A stretch of 64,000 nt of DNA from an uncultured Pelagibacteraceae bacterium (lineage in GTDB: Bacteria > Pseudomonadota > Alphaproteobacteria > Pelagibacterales > Pelagibacteraceae): the NCBI GenBank assembly GCA_902588965.1, contig CACIRD010000001.1, positions 62,001-126,000 of the forward strand. The letters run 5' to 3'. The notes under the pieces are model-generated. The model was not told the DNA's origin. It did no database searches and was given only the letters and a program-made list of their open reading frames with translations. The translations under genes were made by a program, and so were the position numbers. Below are positions 16,034-25,309 of this stretch, in pieces; within the stretch, counting starts at the first letter, position 1, and the number at the start of each line of letters is the position of its first letter.

Positions 16034-18724
16034 ATGCTCAAAAGAGATTTGTATTATGAAAGTATACCAACTAAATCCTTAAGAAACGACGTAAGATATT
16101 TGGGAAATATTTTAGGAAAAGTAATTAAAAAACAAGAAGGCAATGGCTTTTTTAATCTAGTAGAAAAAATTAGATTATTATCAAAAACTAACAGTTCAAA
16201 TAAGAATAATAAAGAAAGATTTAAAAAAATAATTACTCAAATTCAAAGATTAAGTCCTTTGAAAATATTTAATTTAGTTAGAGCATTTAGTCATTTTATG
16301 AATTTTGTTAATTTAGCCGAGTCTATAGATGCTTCAAGAAAATTAGATGAGTTTGAAAATTCACAATTAAAAACAAAACATAAGAATATTTTTATTGAGG
16401 AAATTTTCGAAAATCTTTTTAAAAATAAAAAAATTTCATCAAATAAAATTTACAATATTGCTAAAAGTTTAAATATTGGAATTGTTTTAACTGCTCACCC
16501 AACAGAGGTAAAAAGAAGAACATTAATACAAAAATATCATAAAATAACAGAGATAATGGAACAAAGAGACTTATTAAAAAACTATTCTTCAAAATTAAAA
16601 ATTTTAGATAAAAAAATTTATGATGAGATTACAATAATTTGGAATACGGATGATTTAAAAAGATTTAAACCCACTCCATTGGAGGAAGCAAGGTGGGGTT
16701 TGGCAGTAATTGAAGATAGTCTTTGGGAGACTATTCCTAAAGTTTATAGAAGATTAAATGGCATTTTTTTAAAAAATATGGGAAAAAATTTACCTAAAAA
16801 TTTTAATCCCATTCATTTCGGTTCATGGATGGGCGGTGATAGAGATGGCAATCCCAATGTAACTGCAAAAGTTACAAAGGAAGTAATTTTATTATCTAGA
16901 TGGGAAGCTGCTAAATTATATGAGAAAGAATTAACAAAACTAATTAGATCATTTTCTATGGAGAAATGTTCAAAAAAAATAATTAAAAAAACAGGAAAAA
17001 CTTTTGAACCATATAGAGTTTATTTAAGACCCCTAAGAGATAAAATGAGGATAACACATCGAACAATAGAAAATCATTTAATAAGAAATAAACCTTTAAA
17101 TCAAAAAAAATTATTATCATCAAAGGAAGAAATTCTTAAACCTTTAAGAGTTGTAAGAGAATCTTTGGAACAAAATCAGAGTGAAAATATTGCAAGTGGA
17201 GATTTATTGGATTTAATGAGAAGAGCTAAGTGTTTTGGCATTAATCTTGCTAAATTGGATATTAGACAAGAATCATCAAGGCATACGCAACTTATGGCAG
17301 AACTTATAAAAAAAAAAGATAAATCAAATTATTATAAATGGGATGAAGATAAAAAATTAAGTTTTTTATCTAGTAAACTAAAATCAAATAAAAACCTAAT
17401 AAATAATTTCTCATTTAAAAATAAAGAAAATAAAGAAGTATGGTCAACTTTTAAAACTCTCGCAAATGAACCAGAGGAATGTTTGGGTGCATATGTAATA
17501 TCAATGACTTCTAGCGCTTCTGATATCTTAACAGTTTATTTTTTACAAAAAGAAGGAAAAATAAAAAAAAAATTAAGAGTCGTTCCTTTATTTGAAACAC
17601 TAGATGATTTGATAAATGCTAAATCAATAATGGACAGACTGTTTAGCCTTAAATGGTATAGAAAATTGATTAAGAACAAACAGGAAATAATGATTGGCTA
17701 CTCAGATTCGAGCAAAGATGCGGGCAAACTATCAGCTAGTTGGCATCAGTACAAACTTCAGGAAGATATAACAAAATTAGCAAAAAAATATAAAATCGGT
17801 ATCACTTTTTTTCATGGTAGAGGAGGATCAGCCGGAAGAGGTGGAGGACCTATCCAAGCAACATTAAGATCACAGCCACCAGGTTCAGTTGATGGAAAAA
17901 TTCGAATTACTGACCAAGGTGAAATGATACAACAGAAATATGGATATGAACCAATGGCAAAGTATAATTTGTGTAGTTACATAGGTGCAGTTATGCAAGC
18001 TACACTTAACCCACCTCCACAACCAAAAGATCAATGGCGAGAGCTAATAGAAAAAATGACAAAAGTTTCTACAAAAGCATATAGAAAAAATATTAACTTT
18101 AATTCTGATTTTATAAGATATTTTAAAACGATTACGCCTCATATAGCTTTAGGCAAACTATCAATTGGATCAAGGCCATCAAAAAGAAAAAATGTCGATA
18201 ATATAAAAGGATTACGTGCTATCCCTTGGGTTTTTGCCTGGACTCAAATTAGACTAATGCTTCCAGCATGGCTTGGAACCGGAGATGGTTTAAAATATTC
18301 TTCAATTAAAAAATTTAGAAAAGTTTTATATGATATGGAAAGGAATTGGCCTTTCTTTAATTCGACAATGGATATTTTAGATATGGTTATTTCAAAAGTT
18401 GATCCAGAAATATCGGAGGTTTATGAAAAAAATCTTGCAGATGAAAAATTAGCAAAAGTAGGAATGAAATTAAGATCAGAATTTAAAATTATAAAAGAAT
18501 TGAATAAAAAAATAACCCCTAAAGAGATTATAAATCAAAGAAAAAAATTTAGAACTTCTATAATTGTAAGAAATGTTTATTCCGAAATTTTAAATATTAT
18601 TCAAGCGGTTGTTATGGGTAAATTGAGAAAGAAAATTAAAAATCAAAAACAAAAAAAATATTTAAATGATGCTATGATGACTTCAATTGCAGGAATTTCA
18701 GCAGCAATGAAAAATACAGGTTAA
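16034..18724 (+). CDS. ppc: Phosphoenolpyruvate carboxylase
   Basis: Full-length PEP carboxylase, 896 residues, which carboxylates PEP to oxaloacetate to refill the citric acid cycle. Catalytic motifs are intact: TAHPTEVKRRT with His155, GYSDSSKDAG, and the glycine-rich FHGRGGSAGRGGGP loop with His594. The C-terminus ends AAMKNTG as in the family. It is two bases upstream of ccdA. In oligotrophic marine bacteria this anaplerotic step supports growth on C2 compounds such as the acetyl units released from taurine. Confidence 0.97.
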   Translation: MLKRDLYYESIPTKSLRNDVRYLGNILGKVIKKQEGNGFFNLVEKIRLLSKTNSSNKNNKERFKKIITQIQRLSPLKIFNLVRAFSHFMNFVNLAESIDASRKLDEFENSQLKTKHKNIFIEEIFENLFKNKKISSNKIYNIAKSLNIGIVLTAHPTEVKRRTLIQKYHKITEIMEQRDLLKNYSSKLKILDKKIYDEITIIWNTDDLKRFKPTPLEEARWGLAVIEDSLWETIPKVYRRLNGIFLKNMGKNLPKNFNPIHFGSWMGGDRDGNPNVTAKVTKEVILLSRWEAAKLYEKELTKLIRSFSMEKCSKKIIKKTGKTFEPYRVYLRPLRDKMRITHRTIENHLIRNKPLNQKKLLSSKEEILKPLRVVRESLEQNQSENIASGDLLDLMRRAKCFGINLAKLDIRQESSRHTQLMAELIKKKDKSNYYKWDEDKKLSFLSSKLKSNKNLINNFSFKNKENKEVWSTFKTLANEPEECLGAYVISMTSSASDILTVYFLQKEGKIKKKLRVVPLFETLDDLINAKSIMDRLFSLKWYRKLIKNKQEIMIGYSDSSKDAGKLSASWHQYKLQEDITKLAKKYKIGITFFHGRGGSAGRGGGPIQATLRSQPPGSVDGKIRITDQGEMIQQKYGYEPMAKYNLCSYIGAVMQATLNPPPQPKDQWRELIEKMTKVSTKAYRKNINFNSDFIRYFKTITPHIALGKLSIGSRPSKRKNVDNIKGLRAIPWVFAWTQIRLMLPAWLGTGDGLKYSSIKKFRKVLYDMERNWPFFNSTMDILDMVISKVDPEISEVYEKNLADEKLAKVGMKLRSEFKIIKELNKKITPKEIINQRKKFRTSIIVRNVYSEILNIIQAVVMGKLRKKIKNQKQKKYLNDAMMTSIAGISAAMKNTG

Positions 18725-18725
18725 A

Positions 18726-19433
18726 ATGATAGAAATATTAATAGCATTTGGAGCGGGATTGATCAGTTTTTTATCCCCATGTGTTCTCCCTTTGATACCT
18801 GGTTATATATCTTTTATTACAGGTAGCAGCTTTAATGAGCTTATAGAAAAAAAAAATATAAATTTATTTCCAATAATTTTATTTACTATTGGTTTTTCAA
18901 TTGTATTTATTGCATTAGGAGCGTCAGCAACATTCTTAGGAAAATTTTTATTAAGCAATTCTTTTCCTTTAAGAATAATAGCAGGATTAATTATCATTAT
19001 TTTTTCACTGCAAATACTTGGATTAATAAATTTAAAGTTTTTAACATATGAAAAAAGATTCTATTCAGAAAATAATAAAAATATTTTTAGTTCAATTTTA
19101 ATTGGAATGGCATTTGCTTTTGGTTGGACACCATGCATAGGTCCGATTTTAGGATCAATTTTGGTGCTCGCTTCCACTTCAGAAAGTATAATTAGAGGAA
19201 TATTTTTACTATTTTCATATTCTCTTGGTCTAGCAATACCATTTATTTTATCAGGATATTTGATACAAAAATTCATCCTATTTTCAAAAACCATTAAGAC
19301 AAAAATTGTTCTTATTGAAAAAATAGGTGGAACATTATTATTAATAACAGGCTTTTTGATTTTAACAAATCAACTTCAAGCACTTGGATTTTATATTTTA
19401 AATTATTTACCTTTTTTACAAAAACTCGGGTAG
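18726..19433 (+). CDS. ccdA: Cytochrome c biogenesis protein CcdA
   Basis: Six-helix inner-membrane thiol reductase of 235 residues that carries electrons from cytoplasmic thioredoxin to periplasmic thioredoxin-like proteins for heme attachment to cytochrome c. The two functional cysteines are Cys19 in FLSPCVLPLIPGY and Cys137 in GWTPCIGPIL. It begins two bases after ppc and abuts the stop of the convergent EamA gene with no gap. The window's cytochrome c at 13639 would be a client. Confidence 0.93.
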   Translation: MIEILIAFGAGLISFLSPCVLPLIPGYISFITGSSFNELIEKKNINLFPIILFTIGFSIVFIALGASATFLGKFLLSNSFPLRIIAGLIIIIFSLQILGLINLKFLTYEKRFYSENNKNIFSSILIGMAFAFGWTPCIGPILGSILVLASTSESIIRGIFLLFSYSLGLAIPFILSGYLIQKFILFSKTIKTKIVLIEKIGGTLLLITGFLILTNQLQALGFYILNYLPFLQKLG

Positions 19434-20294
19434 TTATTTTTGGCCTGGTTTATTTAATACAATTAACATTACTCCGATAATAATAATAACCCCCCCAATA
19501 AATAATTCTTTAGTTGGTTCTTCACCTAAAAGAAAAATTGCTGCTAAAAGTCCAGTTGGAGGGATACCCATCGTAACTATTGGTAAAACTTTATACAAAG
19601 GGTTATTTTTTAAAACGTAATAGAAACAACCATATGTTATTGGTTGCATAATAAACCCTAAATAAATTGCAATCATCCAACTTTCAAAGCTTGCAGCTTT
19701 AAAATAATCAATTGTATTTCCATCAAAAACTGCAGACATTGCTATTAATATTGGACCAGAGAAAAAACCTAACCAGGCAACAAGGGCTAATGGATTTATT
19801 TCTTTACTTAATGGTTTTACAAGGACTTGCCCTAAAGACCAAACAGCTGATCCTATTATTGTTAAACTAACACCAATTAACTTACCATTTAAATTTGGTG
19901 ACCCAGTTAAAACATAAACACCTATAAATGCTATACTTATTCCTATTAAACTTCTAAGAGTTGGTTTTTCTTTAAGCATAAAGTAAGCAAATAGAACACC
20001 AAAAGGAACTTCTGTTTGAACAAGCAATACCGCTGCAGACGCATCTATCAAACTTAAACCTGTATATGTAATACTGTATTGCACAGTATTTGCTATTAAG
20101 GACGCAAAAAATATTCTTTTAAGGTACCCATGCGGTATTGGAAACCACCAAATTAAAAGTAATGCTACAAACGTAAATCTTAAACCCATTAATAAAAAAG
20201 GGGGAAGATATTCCATAGCTGGTTTTGCAATTACAAAACCAAAACCTAAAAATATTGGAACTAACGCTGCTATTAATGAATCACGAAGAGTCAA
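19434..20294 (-). CDS. EamA/DMT-family transporter
   Basis: EamA transporter of 286 residues with about ten helices. Typical features are the PIFLGFGFVIAKPAMEYLPP start and the LLVQTEVPFGVLFAYFMLKEKPT segment at the end of the first repeat. The start appears to be a TTG at 20294 sharing bases with the TGA of the upstream dioxygenase (TTGA overlap); no alternative start precedes the conserved N-terminus. This tight coupling to a 2-oxoglutarate dioxygenase hints that it moves that enzyme's substrate or product, which is inference. Confidence 0.87.
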   Translation of the reverse strand: MTLRDSLIAALVPIFLGFGFVIAKPAMEYLPPFLLMGLRFTFVALLLIWWFPIPHGYLKRIFFASLIANTVQYSITYTGLSLIDASAAVLLVQTEVPFGVLFAYFMLKEKPTLRSLIGISIAFIGVYVLTGSPNLNGKLIGVSLTIIGSAVWSLGQVLVKPLSKEINPLALVAWLGFFSGPILIAMSAVFDGNTIDYFKAASFESWMIAIYLGFIMQPITYGCFYYVLKNNPLYKVLPIVTMGIPPTGLLAAIFLLGEEPTKELFIGGVIIIIGVMLIVLNKPGQK

Positions 20295-21394
20295 ATTTTA
20301 AATTTTCTTTTTAAATGTCTCAATTTTCCCTCTGTACTGTCAAAATCTATGTAACATCCTTGTAAAAATCTATTTCCTTCATTTGAATTAAATTCAGTCC
20401 TTCCATGAAGCAGTCTATAATTATCCATCATTATCAAGTCACCTTGTTCTAGTTTAAACTCAATTCTAAATTTCTCAGAATTATATAAATCTGATATTTT
20501 TTTTCTTGCCTTATAATAAAGGTCAAGTTCTTTTTTCTCTAACATTGGAACAAAGTCTAGTCTTGGACTAAATCTTACTTGTTTAAATTTTTTATCTTCA
20601 TCTAGCTTAATAAGCTCAGACCAGTCTTCCAAAACAACATCTCTATCAATAAATTGAAAACGGACTTTAACCTTTGTTAAAATATTATAAAATTCTGGAT
20701 TTTCTTTTTTCAAAATCTCTGTAACAGCATACCCATCTACCAAAGTTGAATAACCACCCTTAACTTCATTTTTTATACAATGTAAAATTTGAATACATGG
20801 AACGGGATTTCTGTAGGGATTATCTGTATGTGGAGCCAAGGCTAACGATGTATAAGCTAGATCATTAGGATTTGGTATAGATTTTACGTTAAAATGTTCA
20901 CCAAAATTAGTTCGTCTAACACTGCCAATTGAATTTGCAAAATTAACTAAATAATTATTTTCAGTGGGAACTTTTTTAATAATTACAAAACCATATTTAT
21001 AAAAATCTATTAAAATTTCATACATCTCTTTAGATTCAAATAATTCGTTTTTGAAATCGTAATTTTTAATTTTTTTTAAATCAGAATCCCATTTTATTTT
21101 TTCAATACTATGTATGAAATTATCCTTTTTTGAAAATTCTTTAGCGATAGCATCAATATCAAGTTTAGAATTAACGCCATCATTAAAATCAATTTCAAGA
21201 ATTTGATTATTAATTTGAGCCTTCTCAATTTTTATTTCTACATTAAGAGTGGTTGGATCAAAGAGTCTTTGTTGGGTAGTTTTATCTAGAAAGTTTTCTC
21301 CATTTACCCTTTCTCTTAACCAAAAAGGATGTATTTCTTCAACAGAAGACCCATTATTATAAAAAACTTTATTATTGTTAAGCTCGATTTTCAT
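20291..21394 (-). CDS. Gamma-butyrobetaine hydroxylase-like Fe(II)/2-oxoglutarate dioxygenase
   Basis: A 367-residue enzyme with two parts. The N-terminal part (about residues 1-95) resembles the DUF971-like domain of gamma-butyrobetaine and trimethyllysine hydroxylases and contains HPFWLRER. It is followed by a TauD-type jelly-roll catalytic domain. The iron ligands are visible as APHTDNPY (His-x-Asp) and the distal His in YRLLHGRTEF, with the 2-oxoglutarate arginine shortly after. Possible substrates are betaines such as gamma-butyrobetaine; the exact one is not determined. It overlaps an EamA transporter gene downstream. Confidence 0.85.
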   Translation of the reverse strand: MKIELNNNKVFYNNGSSVEEIHPFWLRERVNGENFLDKTTQQRLFDPTTLNVEIKIEKAQINNQILEIDFNDGVNSKLDIDAIAKEFSKKDNFIHSIEKIKWDSDLKKIKNYDFKNELFESKEMYEILIDFYKYGFVIIKKVPTENNYLVNFANSIGSVRRTNFGEHFNVKSIPNPNDLAYTSLALAPHTDNPYRNPVPCIQILHCIKNEVKGGYSTLVDGYAVTEILKKENPEFYNILTKVKVRFQFIDRDVVLEDWSELIKLDEDKKFKQVRFSPRLDFVPMLEKKELDLYYKARKKISDLYNSEKFRIEFKLEQGDLIMMDNYRLLHGRTEFNSNEGNRFLQGCYIDFDSTEGKLRHLKRKFKI

Positions 21395-21455
21395 AATCTT
21401 TTTTGAGGATTATTTAAAAATTTACTTTAATCAAGATAAATAGTATGTCGTCTGC

Positions 21456-22259
21456 ATGGAAAAGATAAATCCAAAAAAAATGAGAAATTTCGCTAATTTC
21501 CTCAATATATTAGCTAAAGATTTAACTAATTTTTATTACAAAAAATTAGACAAACCCTTTAAGGTTGTTAATAAATTAAGAGGAAAAGGATATGACCCAG
21601 TCACTAGCTCAGACAAAGCATTTGAAAAGTTTATTAGGTCGAAAATTAAAAAAAATTTTCCAAGCCACAAAATTCTAGGAGAAGAGTTTGGTTATAAAAA
21701 GAGTGTAAGTGATTTTACTTGGGTGATAGATCCTATTGATGGAACAAGATCCTATGTCATTGGAAACCCAACTTGGAGCAATTTAATATCATTGAACTTC
21801 AAAGGCCAGCCAATTTTGGGTTTAGCAAATTTTCCAAAACTAAAAAAATATTATTACAATGTTTCAAACAAAGTTGCATATGTAGTCGAAAATGGAAAAA
21901 AAAGAAAATTAAAAGTAAATAAAAAAGCTTCAATAAATAATATGAAAGTTTCTGGTGCTTTTCATGGTTGGTTGAGTTTAAATAAACAAAAAAAAATACC
22001 AAAAGTTTTAAAGTTAATGCAATTTCCTTGTGCTGACGCTTTAAGCTATGCACATTTTTGTGAAGGAAAGGTTGATGTAGTTATTCAGTGTATGAATAAA
22101 ATTTGGGATATTCATCCTTTAATTCCAATTATTAATGCAGCCGGCGGTATTTCGTCTACATGGAAAAATAAAAGTGCAATATTTGCTGGTAATGTATTAA
22201 TATCTGCAAATAGATCTATCCATAAAAAAATGTTAAAACTTTTAAAGCCAGCGCTTTAA
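21456..22259 (+). CDS. Inositol monophosphatase family phosphatase (possibly HisN)
   Basis: A 267-residue Mg-dependent phosphatase of the IMPase family. The metal-binding motifs are GEEFG, VIDPIDGTRSYV and the distal KIWDIHPLIPIINAAGG in which WD is conserved. Members hydrolyse inositol-1-phosphate, histidinol phosphate or 3'-phosphoadenosine 5'-phosphate. The sequence pattern is close to histidinol-phosphatase HisN types, but no other histidine gene is adjacent. It diverges from the dioxygenase gene across 61 bases and is followed four bases later by a glutamine amidotransferase gene. Confidence 0.85.
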   Translation: MEKINPKKMRNFANFLNILAKDLTNFYYKKLDKPFKVVNKLRGKGYDPVTSSDKAFEKFIRSKIKKNFPSHKILGEEFGYKKSVSDFTWVIDPIDGTRSYVIGNPTWSNLISLNFKGQPILGLANFPKLKKYYYNVSNKVAYVVENGKKRKLKVNKKASINNMKVSGAFHGWLSLNKQKKIPKVLKLMQFPCADALSYAHFCEGKVDVVIQCMNKIWDIHPLIPIINAAGGISSTWKNKSAIFAGNVLISANRSIHKKMLKLLKPAL

Positions 22260-22263
22260 AAGA

Positions 22264-22992
22264 ATGAACATTTTAATTTTACAGCACATTAAAATCGAAG
22301 ATCCGGGTTATATTAAAGATTTAATGATTAAAGATGGTGCTAAGTTAAAAACAATTGAATTAGATGAAGGTGAAAAAATACCCAAAGACCTAGAGATTTA
22401 TGACGCTATGCTTTGTATGGGCGGACCCATGGATACTTGGATGGAAAAAGATTATCCATGGCTAATTGATGAAAAAAAAAGGATAAAAGAATTTGTAATT
22501 GATCTAAAAAAACCTTACTTAGGTTTTTGTTTAGGATGCCAACTATTAGGAGAAGTCGTTGGAGGGAAAGTTGTAAAATCAAGAAATCCAGAAATAGGAA
22601 TTATGGATATTAACTTTTCAGAAAATAAAAATAAAGACATATTGTTCTCTGAATTTCCAAATTTAATTAAAACACTACAGTGGCATTCCTACGAAGTTCA
22701 AAATTTAGAAAACAATAAAGACATTAAATTAATCGCATCATCTCCAGAAACCAAATATCAAATTTTTAAATACCAAAATCATGCTTATGGAATTCAATTT
22801 CATATAGAAATTAAAAGCACGACCGTAAACGAGTGGGGATGTGTACCCGAATATAAATTAGCATTAGAAAATCAATTAGGAGAGGGTGCATTAGAAAAGT
22901 TTGATAATGATGCTAAAGTTAATATGAAAAATATGAATAAATATTCTAAAATTCTGTATACTAAATTTAAAAAAGATATTTTAAAATTATAA
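22264..22992 (+). CDS. Class I glutamine amidotransferase-like protein
   Basis: A 242-residue stand-alone class I amidotransferase domain. The nucleophile elbow is GFCLGCQLLGE, with the catalytic cysteine in FCLG, and the histidine-glutamate pair is in GIQFHIEIKS. There is no synthetase domain attached. Such proteins hydrolyse glutamine for a partner or act on gamma-glutamyl compounds (as in PuuD or GuaA-like hydrolases). The partner is not evident here: neighbours are an IMPase-family gene upstream and an AhpD-like gene 10 bases downstream. Confidence 0.85.
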   Translation: MNILILQHIKIEDPGYIKDLMIKDGAKLKTIELDEGEKIPKDLEIYDAMLCMGGPMDTWMEKDYPWLIDEKKRIKEFVIDLKKPYLGFCLGCQLLGEVVGGKVVKSRNPEIGIMDINFSENKNKDILFSEFPNLIKTLQWHSYEVQNLENNKDIKLIASSPETKYQIFKYQNHAYGIQFHIEIKSTTVNEWGCVPEYKLALENQLGEGALEKFDNDAKVNMKNMNKYSKILYTKFKKDILKL

Positions 22993-23002
22993 AGGAGGGA
23001 TA

Positions 23003-23395
23003 ATGAAAATATTTAAACCAATAAGCGAAAGTAAAGCTAAAGGTAAAGTTAAAAGAATTTTTGATGATATTAAAAAAATAAGAAACATTAAAAAAATTCC
23101 CAATTTTTGGAGGTCAATTGCACATAATACTGAAACACTTGAAAGAACTTGGAACAATCTTAAACAAATAATGGGAAAAGGAACTCTTGATCCAGTCACA
23201 AAAGAATTAATTTATGTTGCAGTATCAATAACAAATAGTTGCGAGTATTGTATAAGATCACACACTGCAGCAGCAAAAAAAAAAGGTGCAACTGATCAAA
23301 TGATTAAAGAAATGATTGATGTTGTCGGCATAGCAAATCAAAATAATAAGCTAGTTGAAGCTTATCAAGTTGAAGTAGATGATATTTATAAATAA
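23003..23395 (+). CDS. AhpD-like carboxymuconolactone decarboxylase family protein
   Basis: An all-helical protein of 130 residues with the redox motif NSCEYCIRSHTAAAKKKGA: the CxxC pair and following histidine of AhpD-like peroxidase/reductase proteins. The likely role is thiol-based peroxide or alkyl hydroperoxide defence. A good GGAGGG ribosome site precedes the ATG. It is followed three bases later by an SMR-family gene, and together they lead into a photolyase gene, so light or oxidative stress is a sensible shared theme. Confidence 0.88.
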   Translation: MKIFKPISESKAKGKVKRIFDDIKKIRNIKKIPNFWRSIAHNTETLERTWNNLKQIMGKGTLDPVTKELIYVAVSITNSCEYCIRSHTAAAKKKGATDQMIKEMIDVVGIANQNNKLVEAYQVEVDDIYK

Positions 23396-23398
23396 ATT

Positions 23399-23737
23399 AT
23401 GAATTTTTTAACAGGATATGTTTATTTAATATTAGCAATAATATTTGGGATTGTGGCAAATGGGTTTTTAAAAACTACTAATGGTTTTACTAATTTAGCT
23501 CCAACAATATTTTGCATTTGTAGTATTGTAATATGTATATTTTTTTTATCTAAATCTATGACCATAATACCTGTTGGTTTCACCTATGCCACTTACGGCG
23601 GTCTTACAATTACAGCTGTCACAATATTTGGAATTGTAAAATACAATCAGCTACCTAACTTGTATGGATCAATTGGTATTATCCTGATAATAATAGGTGT
23701 AATTTTAGTAAACTATTTGGGAAAAATTAATTCTTAA
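23399..23737 (+). CDS. SMR-family four-helix membrane protein lacking the conserved Glu
   Basis: A 112-residue protein with four hydrophobic helices, aligning by eye along its full length to small multidrug resistance proteins such as EmrE: the xGFT motif after helix 1, IPVGFTYATYGG in helix 3, and IGIILIIIGVILVNYLG in helix 4. The essential membrane glutamate of helix 1 (Glu14 of EmrE) is replaced by Gly17, and an Asn (Asn21) occurs four residues later. Proton-coupled drug export of the EmrE type is therefore unlikely. A paralogue with the same substitutions is at 28185-28523. It starts three bases after the AhpD-like gene. Confidence 0.85.
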   Translation: MNFLTGYVYLILAIIFGIVANGFLKTTNGFTNLAPTIFCICSIVICIFFLSKSMTIIPVGFTYATYGGLTITAVTIFGIVKYNQLPNLYGSIGIILIIIGVILVNYLGKINS

Positions 23738-23812
23738 GTTAAAATATTAAACAGGTTTAACCTGCCGCACTAAAAACTTAAAATTTTCTGATATAAGAAC
23801 AAATATAATTCT

Positions 23813-25309
23813 ATGAAGTTATTTATAATTCTTGGAAATCAATTATTTCCTCAAAAAAATATAGAAAAATTTAAAAAAGATCATATTTTTTTTATGGCAG
23901 AAGATTATGAATTATGTACTTATGAAAGACACCATAAATTAAAAATATTACTTTTTTTATCTGCCATGAGATCATATGCAGATAATTTAAAAAAAAACAA
24001 ATTTAATACTGTATACATAAAAGTTGAATCGAATGATTTTAAAAAAAGTTATTTAGATAAAATTAAAAAAATTATTAAATCGAAAAAAATTAATGAAATT
24101 TCAAGCTTTGAAATTGAAGATAAATTTTTTGAAAAAAAATTTCAAACTTTCGTTAAAAAAAATAATCTTTTATGGAATAAAATTAAATCACCAATGTTTC
24201 TAAACTCTAGAGAGGAATTTAAGGATTATTTATCAAAAAATAAAAGACCTTTCATGGCAACTTTTTATAAAGGTACAAGACAAAAGTTAAATATATTAAT
24301 GAAAAAAGATGGAAATCCTGAAGGAGATAAGTGGAGTTTTGATGAGGATAATAGAAAGAAACTACCTAAAAATATAAAAGTTCCAAAGTTTCCAAGTATT
24401 ACTGAAACAAAACATACAAAAAATTTAAAACCTATTGTTGAAAAAATGTTTAAGGACCATCCAGGAAATACAAAAAATTTTTGGCTTGCAACTGAGTACA
24501 GTGATGTTGTTAAACTTATAAACTTTTTCTTAAAAGAGAAATCAAATTTATTTGGTGATTATGAAGATGCAGTTGACCAAGGAAACAATATTCTGTTCCA
24601 TAGTGCATTAAGCCCATATATTAATTTAGGCCTTGTAACACCTGAATTTGTAATTTCTAAAACTTTAGAATTTCATAAAAAAAATAAAATTAGACTTAAT
24701 TCTTTAGAGGGATATGTGAGACAAGTTATTGGATGGAGAGAATTTATGAGAGGAGTTTATCAAAGATATAGCGATGAAATGGAGAAAAGAAATTTCTTTA
24801 AACAAAATAGAAAAATGAAGAAATCATGGTATGACGGTACAACAGGTCTACCACCTTTGGACTATGCAATTAATAATGCAATAAATCATGGGTGGTCGCA
24901 TCATATAGAAAGATTAATGATACTTTCAAATATTATGAACTTATGTGAAATAAAACCTAAAATTGTTTACAAATGGTTTATGGAAATGTTTGTGGACTCG
25001 TCTGACTGGGTGATGGTCCCAAACGTTTATGGCATGGGTTTATTTAGCGATGGTGGAATATTTGCAACTAAACCATATATTTGTGGATCAAGTTATTTTA
25101 TGAAAATGATGGATTTTAAGAAAGGTGATTGGTGCAACACTATGGATGGCCTATATTGGAGATTTATAAATAGAAATAGATCATTCTTTTTAAAAAATCC
25201 AAGACTTTCAATGATGGTAAGAATCTTTGACAAAATGAAACCAGAGAGAAAAAAATTAATATTGTTAGAAGCTGAAAAATTCATTAATAAAAATACATAT
25301 GGCGATTAA
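23813..25309 (+). CDS. Cryptochrome/photolyase-related protein, prokaryotic (6-4) type family, apparently without Fe-S cysteines
   Basis: A 498-residue protein of the prokaryotic photolyase/cryptochrome branch (PhrB/CryB-like). The N-terminal domain opens MKLFIILGNQLFPQ, and the C-terminal FAD domain carries GYVRQVIGWREFMRG, SHHIERLMILSN, DWVMVPNVYGMG and FSDGG. By memory, family members bind a 4Fe-4S cluster through a Cys before the HHI motif, a YCxxC pair and an ACPF Cys. Here the first position reads GLPPLD, the YCxxC stretch is missing, and only Cys441 (DWC) fits; Cys378 and Cys424 lie elsewhere. DNA repair by light is the likely role. It overlaps the next gene by 11 bases. Confidence 0.85.
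   Translation: MKLFIILGNQLFPQKNIEKFKKDHIFFMAEDYELCTYERHHKLKILLFLSAMRSYADNLKKNKFNTVYIKVESNDFKKSYLDKIKKIIKSKKINEISSFEIEDKFFEKKFQTFVKKNNLLWNKIKSPMFLNSREEFKDYLSKNKRPFMATFYKGTRQKLNILMKKDGNPEGDKWSFDEDNRKKLPKNIKVPKFPSITETKHTKNLKPIVEKMFKDHPGNTKNFWLATEYSDVVKLINFFLKEKSNLFGDYEDAVDQGNNILFHSALSPYINLGLVTPEFVISKTLEFHKKNKIRLNSLEGYVRQVIGWREFMRGVYQRYSDEMEKRNFFKQNRKMKKSWYDGTTGLPPLDYAINNAINHGWSHHIERLMILSNIMNLCEIKPKIVYKWFMEMFVDSSDWVMVPNVYGMGLFSDGGIFATKPYICGSSYFMKMMDFKKGDWCNTMDGLYWRFINRNRSFFLKNPRLSMMVRIFDKMKPERKKLILLEAEKFINKNTYGD

Noticed and set aside
23750-23766. Short palindrome CAGGTT-T-AACCTG after the first SMR-like gene
   Set aside because: The real stem would be only four base pairs and no T-run follows; not enough for a terminator or a convincing operator.
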